From Planctomycetaceae bacterium (lineage in GTDB: Bacteria; Planctomycetota; Planctomycetia; Pirellulales; UBA1268), in NCBI GenBank assembly GCA_002862165.1, contig PKCL01000073.1, forward strand, positions 1 to 5,597: DNA of 5,597 nt, written 5' to 3'. The translations under genes were made by a program, and so were the position numbers. Position 1 is the stretch's first letter. Every line of letters starts with the position of its first letter. The notes beneath the pieces are model-generated. The model was not told the origin of the DNA. It ran no database searches and saw nothing but the letters and a program-made list of their open reading frames with translations. Positions 1 through 5,543 of this stretch are shown one piece after another.

Positions 1-2
1 TG

Positions 3-734
3 GTGATGATCGACAGTTTCAAGCGGGCAAGTTCATATCGGATTACTGCTGTTATTCCCTATTTTGGTTATGCGAGACAGGACCGCAAAGACTCGGGTCG
101 GGTTCCTATTACTGCCAAGCTTGTCGCCAACTTAATCACACGCGCGGGTGCAGATCGAGTTCTTGCAATGGATCTCCACGCCGCACAGATTCAAGGGTTT
201 TTCGATGTCCCTGTTGACCATCTTTATGCCGCACCAGTCCTTAATAATCATTTACAGTCAATCGATTTACCGGCAGATGATCTGATTGTTGTGAGTCCTG
301 ATGTTGGCGGAATCAAACGAGCCGTTGGCCATGGGCAACGGCTCAATGCACCTCTTGCGATTGTTGATAAACGACGCGTGAGTGCTGACACGACTACGAG
401 TGCAAATATCATTGGTGCAAGCGTTGAAGGAAAAGTGGCTCTCATGTTCGATGACATGATAAGCACAGCCGGATCTATCTGCTCAGCAGCCGAGGTCCTC
501 AATAACCATGGCGCAAAACAAATTTTTGCTGCTGCAACCCACGGGCTCCTCGTCGGGCCAGCTGTTGAGAGGTTACAGGCGGCCCCCCTTTCCGGAATCA
601 TCGTGACTGACTCAATTCCACTCGCACACGAGAAAAACCTCCCAAATATTACGGTTCTTTCTGTAGCGAGTTTGCTCGGTCAAGCCATAAAGCGGATCCA
701 CCGAAATGAGTCGGTGAGCATGATGTTTCAATAA
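3..734 (+). CDS. prs: Ribose-phosphate pyrophosphokinase (PRPP synthetase), 5'-truncated by the window edge
   Basis: Makes 5-phosphoribosyl-1-pyrophosphate from ribose 5-phosphate and ATP in the cytoplasm, for purine, pyrimidine, histidine, tryptophan and NAD synthesis. The 243 visible residues match the family from the segment IPYFGYARQDRK (visible residues 18-29) to the C-terminus. Seen in order are DLHAAQIQGFF (57-67), SPDVGG (98-103), the catalytic flexible-loop start DKRR (122-125), and the ribose-phosphate binding loop DDMISTAGS (150-158). Bacterial Prs is usually about 315 residues, so roughly 70 N-terminal residues, including most of the ATP-binding part, lie upstream. The GTG and ATG codons at 3 and 6 are therefore internal, not the true start. 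The PRPP loop reads STAG where E. coli has DTGG. An 86-bp gap with a possible promoter separates it from rplY. Family assignment is near certain; enzyme activity is inferred from homology. Confidence 0.97.
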   Translation: MMIDSFKRASSYRITAVIPYFGYARQDRKDSGRVPITAKLVANLITRAGADRVLAMDLHAAQIQGFFDVPVDHLYAAPVLNNHLQSIDLPADDLIVVSPDVGGIKRAVGHGQRLNAPLAIVDKRRVSADTTTSANIIGASVEGKVALMFDDMISTAGSICSAAEVLNNHGAKQIFAAATHGLLVGPAVERLQAAPLSGIIVTDSIPLAHEKNLPNITVLSVASLLGQAIKRIHRNESVSMMFQ

Positions 735-767
735 TTGAGTATTCGGGCCGTCATTTAGAGTTCCCGC

Positions 768-795
768 TTGCGAAAAGATCGAAAAATGGCACAAT
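768..795 (+). promoter_or_regulatory. Possible sigma70-type promoter upstream of rplY
   Basis: TTGCGA (768-773) matches four of six bases of the -35 consensus. CACAAT (790-795) matches four of six of the -10 consensus, and the spacer is 16 bp. It lies in the gap between prs and rplY and would give a short leader ending in the AAGGAG ribosome-binding site at 809-814. Short matches like this arise by chance, and rplY may simply be read through from prs. Confidence 0.3.
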
Positions 796-820
796 ATGGG
801 GCCCAAATAAGGAGTTTCCG

Positions 821-1417
821 ATGAGCGATCTACTCGAAGTCACAGCCCGTAGCGTTACTGGCACAAAAGCCTGCAGAAAAATGCGTCAAGAAGGCCACGT
901 CCCTGCGGTTTTATATGGTCATGGCGAGACATGTGTCGATTTAGTTGTACGACGCGACGCCGTTGAAGCAATGGTTCGGCATGGCAGCAAAACAGTCGAA
1001 TTAACTGGAGCAGTGAAATCACCGGCTCTCGTACGCGAACTTCAGTGGAACACATTCGGCACTATTCCATTACATATCGATTTTCTCCGGATTGATCCGT
1101 CAGAGAAAATAAAAGTAGTAGTTCCTGTTGAGTTTCGTGGGGAATCTCCGGGAGCGAAAGCTGGAGGAAAGTTAAAGCAGACTCTCCGAGAACTCGAAGT
1201 CGAATGCACAGCGCAAACAATGCCAGAAGTTGCTGTTGCTCACCTTGCTCATCTTGAGGCCGGCAATGTTCTCAAGATAAAGCACCTCGAACTTCCTGAA
1301 GGAGTTTATGCGACCTCAGGAAAAGAAACTGTTGTGGCATCCTGCCTCCTTTCCGGCCAAAAGCTTGAAGACGCATCTGATATTCACGCAGAAGTAGTAG
1401 AGTCGAATAATGAATGA
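821..1417 (+). CDS. rplY: Large-subunit ribosomal protein bL25, long CTC/TL5 form
   Basis: Ribosomal protein that binds 5S rRNA in the central protuberance of the 50S subunit. At 198 residues this is the long two-domain CTC/TL5 type, not the roughly 95-residue E. coli form. The N-terminal 5S-binding domain spans about residues 4-91: basic RKMRQEGHVPAVLYGHGE at 19-36 and the conserved LHIDFLRID at 84-92. The C-terminal beta domain spans about 95-180, with VPVEFRGESPGAKAGGKL at 101-118 and LEVEC at 125-129. An acidic tail ends the protein. The ATG has AAGGAG six bases upstream. The prs-rplY-pth order is common in bacteria. Long-form members have been called general stress protein CTC in Bacillus, but a stress role here is not shown by the sequence. 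Confidence 0.95.
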   Translation: MSDLLEVTARSVTGTKACRKMRQEGHVPAVLYGHGETCVDLVVRRDAVEAMVRHGSKTVELTGAVKSPALVRELQWNTFGTIPLHIDFLRIDPSEKIKVVVPVEFRGESPGAKAGGKLKQTLRELEVECTAQTMPEVAVAHLAHLEAGNVLKIKHLELPEGVYATSGKETVVASCLLSGQKLEDASDIHAEVVESNNE

Positions 1418-1471
1418 ATCAGACTCATTGCTTTATAAAACACTGCAGCGTAGGCAACATGTACTCCCAAC

Positions 1472-1477
1472 GGTGAT
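1472..1477 (+). promoter_or_regulatory. Ribosome-binding site that fixes the GTG start of pth
   Basis: GGTGAT can pair with the ATCACC part of the usual bacterial 16S rRNA 3' end, five bases before the GTG at 1483. This is a shifted Shine-Dalgarno that lacks the common GGAGG core. The in-frame stop TGA at 1474-1476 overlaps this site and excludes any earlier start in the frame. Confidence 0.5.
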
Positions 1478-1482
1478 GCTCT

Positions 1483-2040
1483 GTGAAATTGTTGGTTGGC
1501 TTAGGTAATCCTGGACGGAAATATGAAGGCACTCGACATAATGTCGGATTTGACATACTCAACCTATTGGCAGAGCGTGGTGGAAATCCAAACCGTAGAC
1601 AACGCTTTCAGGGAGAGACTTCTCAGACGACGATTCGAGGCACACCGGCGCTACTGCTCTGGCCACTTACGTGGATGAATCTAAGCGGTGGCAGCGTGCT
1701 CGCCGCTCGCGACTTTTATAAACTTGACCTAACGGACATTCTTGTGATTTGTGATGACTTCCAATTACCGCTGAACACCATCCGGATGCGTCTGAGTGGG
1801 TCTGCGGGTGGGCAGAAAGGCCTAGCGGATACCATTGCACGTCTTTCAAGCACGTCGATTCCAAGGCTCCGAGTGGGTATAGGGCCAGTCCCTAAACATC
1901 AAGATCCACCCTCGTTCGTACTCGGAAAATTTACAAAATATGAACAGAGTGATCTCAATGAGACAATTCATCGAGCTGCTGATGCTGCTGAATCCTGGGT
2001 TACCCTCGGTATAGAATCAACGATGAATCGGTATAACTGA
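1483..2040 (+). CDS. pth: Peptidyl-tRNA hydrolase (bacterial Pth family)
   Basis: Cuts the ester bond in peptidyl-tRNA released from stalled ribosomes, freeing tRNA and peptide in the cytoplasm. The protein has 185 residues, close to the family norm. It begins with the typical KLLVGLGNPGRKYEGTRHNVGFD (2-24), which holds N9 and the catalytic histidine H19 (E. coli N10 and H20). WMNLSG (64-69) holds N66, and D91 in CDD matches E. coli D93. RVGIGPVP (130-137) and VLGKF (146-150) are also family motifs. At the position of E. coli N114 the loop reads GGQKGL (109-114), so lysine 112 replaces the usual asparagine. The start is GTG, because an in-frame stop lies just upstream and the N-terminus then aligns exactly with the family. 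It sits 65 bp after rplY and 59 bp before rpsF, probably in one transcription unit with rplY. Confidence 0.95.
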   Translation: MKLLVGLGNPGRKYEGTRHNVGFDILNLLAERGGNPNRRQRFQGETSQTTIRGTPALLLWPLTWMNLSGGSVLAARDFYKLDLTDILVICDDFQLPLNTIRMRLSGSAGGQKGLADTIARLSSTSIPRLRVGIGPVPKHQDPPSFVLGKFTKYEQSDLNETIHRAADAAESWVTLGIESTMNRYN

Positions 2041-2083
2041 GCTAATTAAACAACAAAACACAAAAACTTTTTAAAGCACTATT

Positions 2084-2090
2084 GGAAGGA
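2084..2090 (+). promoter_or_regulatory. Ribosome-binding site that selects the ATG of rpsF at 2100
   Basis: GGAAGGA lies nine bases before the ATG at 2100. An in-frame TTG at 2082 would add six residues (MEGFFT), but it overlaps this site and has no Shine-Dalgarno of its own. The ATG is therefore preferred, and it also matches the usual short N-terminus of bS6. Confidence 0.7.
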
Positions 2091-2099
2091 TTTTTTACG

Positions 2100-2465
2100 A
2101 TGACGGTCTACGAAGGGATGTTTATCCTTGATTCGACGAAGTACTCTCGCGACCCGGAAACTGTAACGAGCCAAATTAATGACCTCGTATCCGAACATGG
2201 GGGCACTGTGCTCGTGTCCCAACTGTGGGACGAAAGAAAACTTGCTTATCCGATTAAAAACCAACGCAAGGGTGCATACTGGCTCATTTATTTCAGCATG
2301 GAAGGTACGGGCTTGGTTGCCTTCGAACGACAATGCGAATTGAATGAAAACATTCTGCGACGACTGATTCTGAAAATCGATCCACGTCTTGCCGAACCTC
2401 TTGTTCAGCACGCACAAGCTGGAGACAGCAGCACAAAGACAGCGCCAGCAACGGCTGGTAAGTAA
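2100..2465 (+). CDS. rpsF: Small-subunit ribosomal protein bS6
   Basis: Component of the 30S platform, where it normally pairs with bS18 on 16S rRNA. From the ATG at 2100 the protein has 121 residues. It carries the bS6 landmarks YEGMFILD (4-11), the RNA- and bS18-facing stretch WDERKLAYPIKNQRKGAYW (43-61), and LNENILRRLILK (81-92). The fold ends near residue 95, followed by a low-complexity tail of about 20 residues rich in Ala, Ser and Thr. The 59-bp leader is A- and C-rich at about 2047-2067, and I saw no CCG-bearing hairpin of the type described for bS6:bS18 autoregulation in other bacteria. ssb follows after 137 bp. The usual partner gene rpsR is absent from the window. Confidence 0.95.
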   Translation: MTVYEGMFILDSTKYSRDPETVTSQINDLVSEHGGTVLVSQLWDERKLAYPIKNQRKGAYWLIYFSMEGTGLVAFERQCELNENILRRLILKIDPRLAEPLVQHAQAGDSSTKTAPATAGK

Positions 2466-2492
2466 AAACCAAACTGAGGAAAAAAACAGGCC

Positions 2493-2521
2493 TTGACGGG
2501 AAGTGAACTTCTGTACATCAT
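2493..2521 (+). promoter_or_regulatory. Probable sigma70-type promoter for ssb
   Basis: TTGACG (2493-2498) matches five of six -35 bases. After a 17-bp spacer, CATCAT (2516-2521) matches four of six -10 bases. It lies in the 137-bp gap after rpsF and would start RNA near 2528, leaving a leader of about 75 bases before ssb. It is the best promoter-like match I noticed in the window, but it is read by eye only. Confidence 0.42.
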
Positions 2522-2557
2522 TAGGCTCGGCTTTCGGTATGTCGCAAAGCATGCCTC

Positions 2558-2572
2558 CGGTCGATCAGACCG
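2558..2572 (+). other. Small hairpin in the ssb leader
   Basis: CGGTC and GACCG form a perfect five-base-pair stem around the five-base loop GATCA. No T-run follows, so it does not look like an intrinsic terminator. It falls between the proposed promoter and the GGGAG ribosome-binding site of ssb at 2592-2596, and could affect leader stability or protein binding. A stem this short may also be chance. Confidence 0.3.
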
Positions 2573-2602
2573 TCTCGCGAACAAGGAAAAAGGGAGATCG
2601 CC

Positions 2603-3094
2603 ATGGCTAGTAGTATGAACCGTGTATTTCTCATGGGAAACGTAACTCGTGACCCGGAATTGCGGTATATCTCAAACGGCTCAGCGGTCACTGAAATCGG
2701 CCTTGCGATTAATGATCGAAGGAAATCTTCATCAGGCGAATGGATTGAAGAAACAACGTTTGTTGATATCACGCTATGGGGACGAACTGCTGAAATCGCT
2801 GGTGAGTACGTCACAAAAGGTGCCCCCCTTTTGGTTGAAGGTCGTTTGAAACTGGATTCATGGGAAAAAGACGGTAAGAAAAACTCAAAACTCCGTGTTG
2901 TTGGCGACAGAATGCACCTCATTGGATCACGCGGAGGGAATCGTCCAGAAGGTGGTCAAGCGGGTAGTCGTGACCAAGGTGGAGCGGGTGGCAATAATCA
3001 AAACCAGGCAGACCAATCGGCAGGGTATGATACTGGCGGTGGTTTTGGTGCAGCAAATGCCGCGGGTGGTGCAGAGGACGACATCCCTTTCTAA
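2603..3094 (+). CDS. ssb: Single-stranded DNA-binding protein SSB
   Basis: Coats single-stranded DNA during replication, repair and recombination and recruits partner proteins. It normally works as a homotetramer. The 163 residues start with the OB-fold (about 5-108): MNRVFLMGNVTRDPELRY (5-22), FVDITLWGRTAE (53-64), and KGAPLLVEGRL (72-82), with tryptophans at 47, 59 and 87. A flexible Gly, Asn and Gln-rich linker covers about 110-157. The C-terminus EDDIPF (158-163) is the classic acidic tip that binds SSB partner proteins. The ATG at 2603 is favoured over the one at 2615 because GGAG sits six bases before it. In many bacteria rpsR follows ssb; here rplI follows after only 56 bp. It may have its own promoter in the upstream gap. 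Confidence 0.97.
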   Translation: MASSMNRVFLMGNVTRDPELRYISNGSAVTEIGLAINDRRKSSSGEWIEETTFVDITLWGRTAEIAGEYVTKGAPLLVEGRLKLDSWEKDGKKNSKLRVVGDRMHLIGSRGGNRPEGGQAGSRDQGGAGGNNQNQADQSAGYDTGGGFGAANAAGGAEDDIPF

Positions 3095-3150
3095 ATCTAC
3101 AAGTCTCGATCACAACACAATCACATTTTAACTTCTGAAGGATTTTTGAC

Positions 3151-3681
3151 ATGTCCACAACAACTCTTAAAAAACCAAGACACCAGCGTCATAAACGTCT
3201 TCCAAAAGGTGAGAGGGGCGGGATCGAACTCTTGCTGATTCAGAACGTGGAGCATCTTGGAAAACAAGGTGAAGTCGTTGAAGTTCGTCCAGGATACGCA
3301 AGCAACTACCTGTTGCCGCAAGGTCTTGCAACCGTCGCTACAGAACACCACAAGAGAATGGTTGAAAAACATAAGGCGAAACTTGCAGCCATTGCCCGTG
3401 AAAGATTGGCTGGGCTTCGTGGTTTACTCGAAGAACTCGTTCGAACAAGTGTCACGATAGAGTCAAACGCAAATGACGAAGGCCATTTGTACGGCTCAGT
3501 TGGAGCACCCGAAATTTCTCGATCGCTTAAACAACAGGACCTTGTTGTTCCCCCAGACCAAATTATTCTACAAGGCCCTCTGAAAGAAGTCGGCCTCTAC
3601 ACTGTGAAAGTGCGTCTTGCGAGTGAAGTCGAGGGTGAACTTAAGGTCTGGGTTGTACCTGCGAGTAGTGAAGAGAATTAG
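3151..3681 (+). CDS. rplI: Large-subunit ribosomal protein bL9 with a basic N-terminal extension
   Basis: Elongated 50S protein that binds 23S rRNA near the base of the L1 stalk and influences frame maintenance and spacing between ribosomes. At 176 residues it exceeds the usual 148-150. The canonical N-domain begins at I25: ELLLIQNVEHLGKQGEVVEVRPGYASNYLLPQGLA follows (26-60). A long connecting helix covers about 66-97, and the C-domain includes NDEGHLYGSVG (108-118) and ends near 171. Residues 1-24 are an added tail rich in Lys, Arg and His. The ATG at 3151 is supported by AAGGA eight bases upstream, so the extension is probably translated. I recall similar extensions in planctomycete bL9, without having checked. 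No ATG lies near residue 25; the only nearby alternative is TTG at 3232. Confidence 0.95.
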   Translation: MSTTTLKKPRHQRHKRLPKGERGGIELLLIQNVEHLGKQGEVVEVRPGYASNYLLPQGLATVATEHHKRMVEKHKAKLAAIARERLAGLRGLLEELVRTSVTIESNANDEGHLYGSVGAPEISRSLKQQDLVVPPDQIILQGPLKEVGLYTVKVRLASEVEGELKVWVVPASSEEN

Positions 3682-3695
3682 GTCAGGAACAACTG

Positions 3696-3718
3696 CCATA
3701 AGCACAATGCTTAAATGG
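3696..3718 (+). other. Hairpin just after rplI
   Basis: TAAGCA (3699-3704) and TGCTTA (3708-3713) form a perfect six-pair stem with the three-base loop CAA. CCA (3696-3698) and TGG (3716-3718) can extend it across a two-base AA bulge. It begins 15 bp after the rplI stop. No T-run follows, so it is a poor fit to an intrinsic terminator and may be an RNA 3'-end stabiliser or chance. The remaining roughly 140 bp to dnaB holds only weak promoter-like matches, such as TTGAAA at 3797-3802 with TAGCAC at 3820-3825. Confidence 0.3.
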
Positions 3719-3860
3719 GGTGTCCAAATAAACAGCTTGCGGAAATCCGTACAACATGTGCCTAACAAACTTGATCCCAACGAATACAAGTAGAGTTTGA
3801 AAACGTCTGCTTGAATGCATAGCACGATTGAAAATTCCAAACGAAGCAAAGGTCCTCTGA

Positions 3861-5342
3861 ATGGGTGAGTCCCGTGGAAGTGTGACGCAGTCTGTTCAGA
3901 ATTCAGCTAGCTCCAAAAAGCAGAATAGAAACGGCAAACGCACAAGAAATCAATCGTATAGCCAAGATGAGCAGGATATTTCTAGACTTGGTCGTCCAGG
4001 AAATATCGAAGCAGAAAGAAATGTCCTCGGCAGTATTCTTCTTAAACCCGATGTCTGTGATGACGTTGCCCTATCTGTACGACCAGAGGACTTTGCTGAT
4101 GAAGCACATCAAATAATTTTTCGGCACCTCCTCGACCTTCATGACGGTGGTGCGAGAATTGATGCGACCATATTGCTGGAACGATTGCGAACCAAGGGCG
4201 ACCTTGACGCCGTTGGAGGCGCTGCGGCCATTGCAGAGCTAATTCACTCTGTCCCTCATGCTGCTCACGCCTCACACTATGCACATATTATCCGCGATAA
4301 GTCAATGCTTCGATCGCTCATCGATGCTAGCACCGATATTCTTCGGGATGCATACGATGCCTATGATGAGCCAAGAGAACTACTTTCACAGGCTGAAGAA
4401 AAGATTTTTTCGATACTCGAAAACCGTAGTTCTGCTGAAGCGAAGCCGATCCAAGCCGTTCTAGAAGACGTCATGGTGCGTATGGATGCTCGCATGAAAC
4501 ACGAGCATGCACTTGGTGGCGTCGAAACTGGCTTCACTGATCTCGATACACTTTGCGGTGGACTGCACAACTCAGAGTTAATCATATTGGCGGCTCGACC
4601 CAGTATGGGAAAAACAGCGCTTGCGATGAATATTGCCGAGCATATTTCAATTAATAGCCAACAGCCGGTTTTATTCGTGAGTCTTGAAATGGCGAGTCTT
4701 GAACTTGCAGATCGACTTCTCTGCTCGGCTGCTCAGGTAAATGGACATCGATTACGTAATGGAACAATTTCCCAGGAAGACAGACGTCGTCTTGTTCAAA
4801 AATCCTCTGAGATAAGTTCTGCACCGCTTTATATAGATGATACCCCCGGTCGAACTTTGACGGAGATTGCTGCTGTAGCACGCCGATTGAAACGAAAACA
4901 AGGGCTTTCGATTATTGTCATCGATTATTTACAACTCATTGAACCAGACAACCCACGGGATCCACGTCAGGAGCAAGTTGCTCGTATTGCACGACGACTA
5001 AAGACAATGTCTCGCGAGCTTGATATTCCTATACTCTGCCTTGCTCAATTGAACAGGCAAGCTGAGGCAGCACGAGATAACCGACCGAGATTAAATCATT
5101 TACGTGAATCTGGTGCTATTGAGCAAGATGCTGATGTTGTGATGTTTGTTCATCGTGAAGAGTATTATCAAACAACAGATGAAGACCGTGAACGAGTGAA
5201 GGGTGAAGCTGAAATCATTGTTTCAAAACAACGTAACGGCCCTATTGGTGACATAAAACTTCTTTGGCAGCACGATTACACACGATTCGTCAATCTCGAA
5301 CACCGCCCCTACGATGAATTTGAACAATTCTCTGACTTCTAG
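3861..5342 (+). CDS. dnaB: Replicative DNA helicase DnaB
   Basis: Hexameric ring helicase that unwinds DNA at the replication fork using ATP and contacts primase. The 493 residues comprise a poorly conserved polar, basic tail (1-46, rich in Ser, Gln, Asn, Lys and Arg), then the N-terminal collar domain starting at NIEAERNVLGSILL (48-61) and running to about 150. A linker follows, and the RecA-like motor runs from about 215 to 485. Motor motifs are Walker A ARPSMGKT (245-252), the catalytic glutamate in SLEM (E276), Walker B IIVIDYLQL (351-359), LAQLNRQAE (394-402), and the KQRNG segment (456-460) that holds the arginine finger. The gene is uninterrupted, with no intein, although inteins are frequent in DnaB at these motifs. 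Upstream AGGT (3850-3853) is a modest ribosome-binding site seven bases before the ATG. A 179-bp gap after rplI allows separate expression. Confidence 0.97.
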   Translation: MGESRGSVTQSVQNSASSKKQNRNGKRTRNQSYSQDEQDISRLGRPGNIEAERNVLGSILLKPDVCDDVALSVRPEDFADEAHQIIFRHLLDLHDGGARIDATILLERLRTKGDLDAVGGAAAIAELIHSVPHAAHASHYAHIIRDKSMLRSLIDASTDILRDAYDAYDEPRELLSQAEEKIFSILENRSSAEAKPIQAVLEDVMVRMDARMKHEHALGGVETGFTDLDTLCGGLHNSELIILAARPSMGKTALAMNIAEHISINSQQPVLFVSLEMASLELADRLLCSAAQVNGHRLRNGTISQEDRRRLVQKSSEISSAPLYIDDTPGRTLTEIAAVARRLKRKQGLSIIVIDYLQLIEPDNPRDPRQEQVARIARRLKTMSRELDIPILCLAQLNRQAEAARDNRPRLNHLRESGAIEQDADVVMFVHREEYYQTTDEDRERVKGEAEIIVSKQRNGPIGDIKLLWQHDYTRFVNLEHRPYDEFEQFSDF

Positions 5343-5430
5343 AATGGGGTTACATAGGCATAGGGAGCTCATTAGTGACACCATTGCCAGAAGTTTCCTC
5401 AACCACAAGTATCGCGAGCCTTGAAGTGGT

Positions 5431-5469
5431 GACCAACGGTGCAATGCTGTCGGATTGGTTCGTATTTTT
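5431..5469 (+). terminator. Weak candidate terminator downstream of dnaB
   Basis: GACCAA (5431-5436) can pair with TTGGTT (5455-5460), including one G-T wobble, around a long loop, and TATTTTT follows at 5463-5469. The stem is short and not GC-rich, so this is a weak fit. Just upstream, ACCAC (5402-5406) and GTGGT (5426-5430) form a second short stem. The position between dnaB and a differently styled gene suits transcript ending, but the structure alone does not prove it. I see nothing else clear in 5343-5543. Confidence 0.22.
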
Positions 5470-5532
5470 ATCTTCTACACATGACACCGGCAGCCCTGCA
5501 GGAAAACTCTTCTCGGGGAAAAGAACTTTCTT

Positions 5533-5538
5533 GGAGAG
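5533..5538 (+). promoter_or_regulatory. Ribosome-binding site of the gene entering at the right edge
   Basis: GGAGAG lies five bases before the ATG at 5544; counted from its GGAG core the distance is seven bases. It favours 5544 over the in-frame ATG at 5481, which has only T-rich sequence upstream and no Shine-Dalgarno. Confidence 0.5.
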
Positions 5539-5543
5539 ACGAC

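Noticed and set aside
1434..1439. TATAAA as a -10 box for a pth promoter
   Set aside because: No acceptable -35 hexamer at 16-18 bp and no proper extended -10 TG; read-through from rplY is simpler.
2082..2099. TTG start for rpsF that would add six residues
   Set aside because: The TTG overlaps the GGAAGGA ribosome-binding site that serves the ATG at 2100, and bS6 normally starts close to the YEGMFI motif.
2079..2552. 157-residue open frame on the - strand across rpsF
   Set aside because: It lies antisense to a clear bS6 gene and has no family resemblance; it is a by-product of the coding frame.
2521..2922. 133-residue open frame on the - strand across the start of ssb
   Set aside because: Antisense to the strongly conserved SSB OB-fold, with no motif of its own.
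4593..5250. Possible intein in DnaB at the Walker A, Walker B or later motor motifs
   Set aside because: All motor motifs are contiguous and the protein has normal length, so no intein is present.
5495..5502. Eight-base palindrome CCTGCAGG in the gap after dnaB
   Set aside because: A single short palindrome with no repeat partners or flanking structure; expected by chance.
5508..5524. Imperfect hairpin TCTTCTC / GAAAAGA just before the ribosome-binding site at 5533
   Set aside because: A seven-position stem with a C-A mismatch and a three-base loop, and no T-run; too weak to call.
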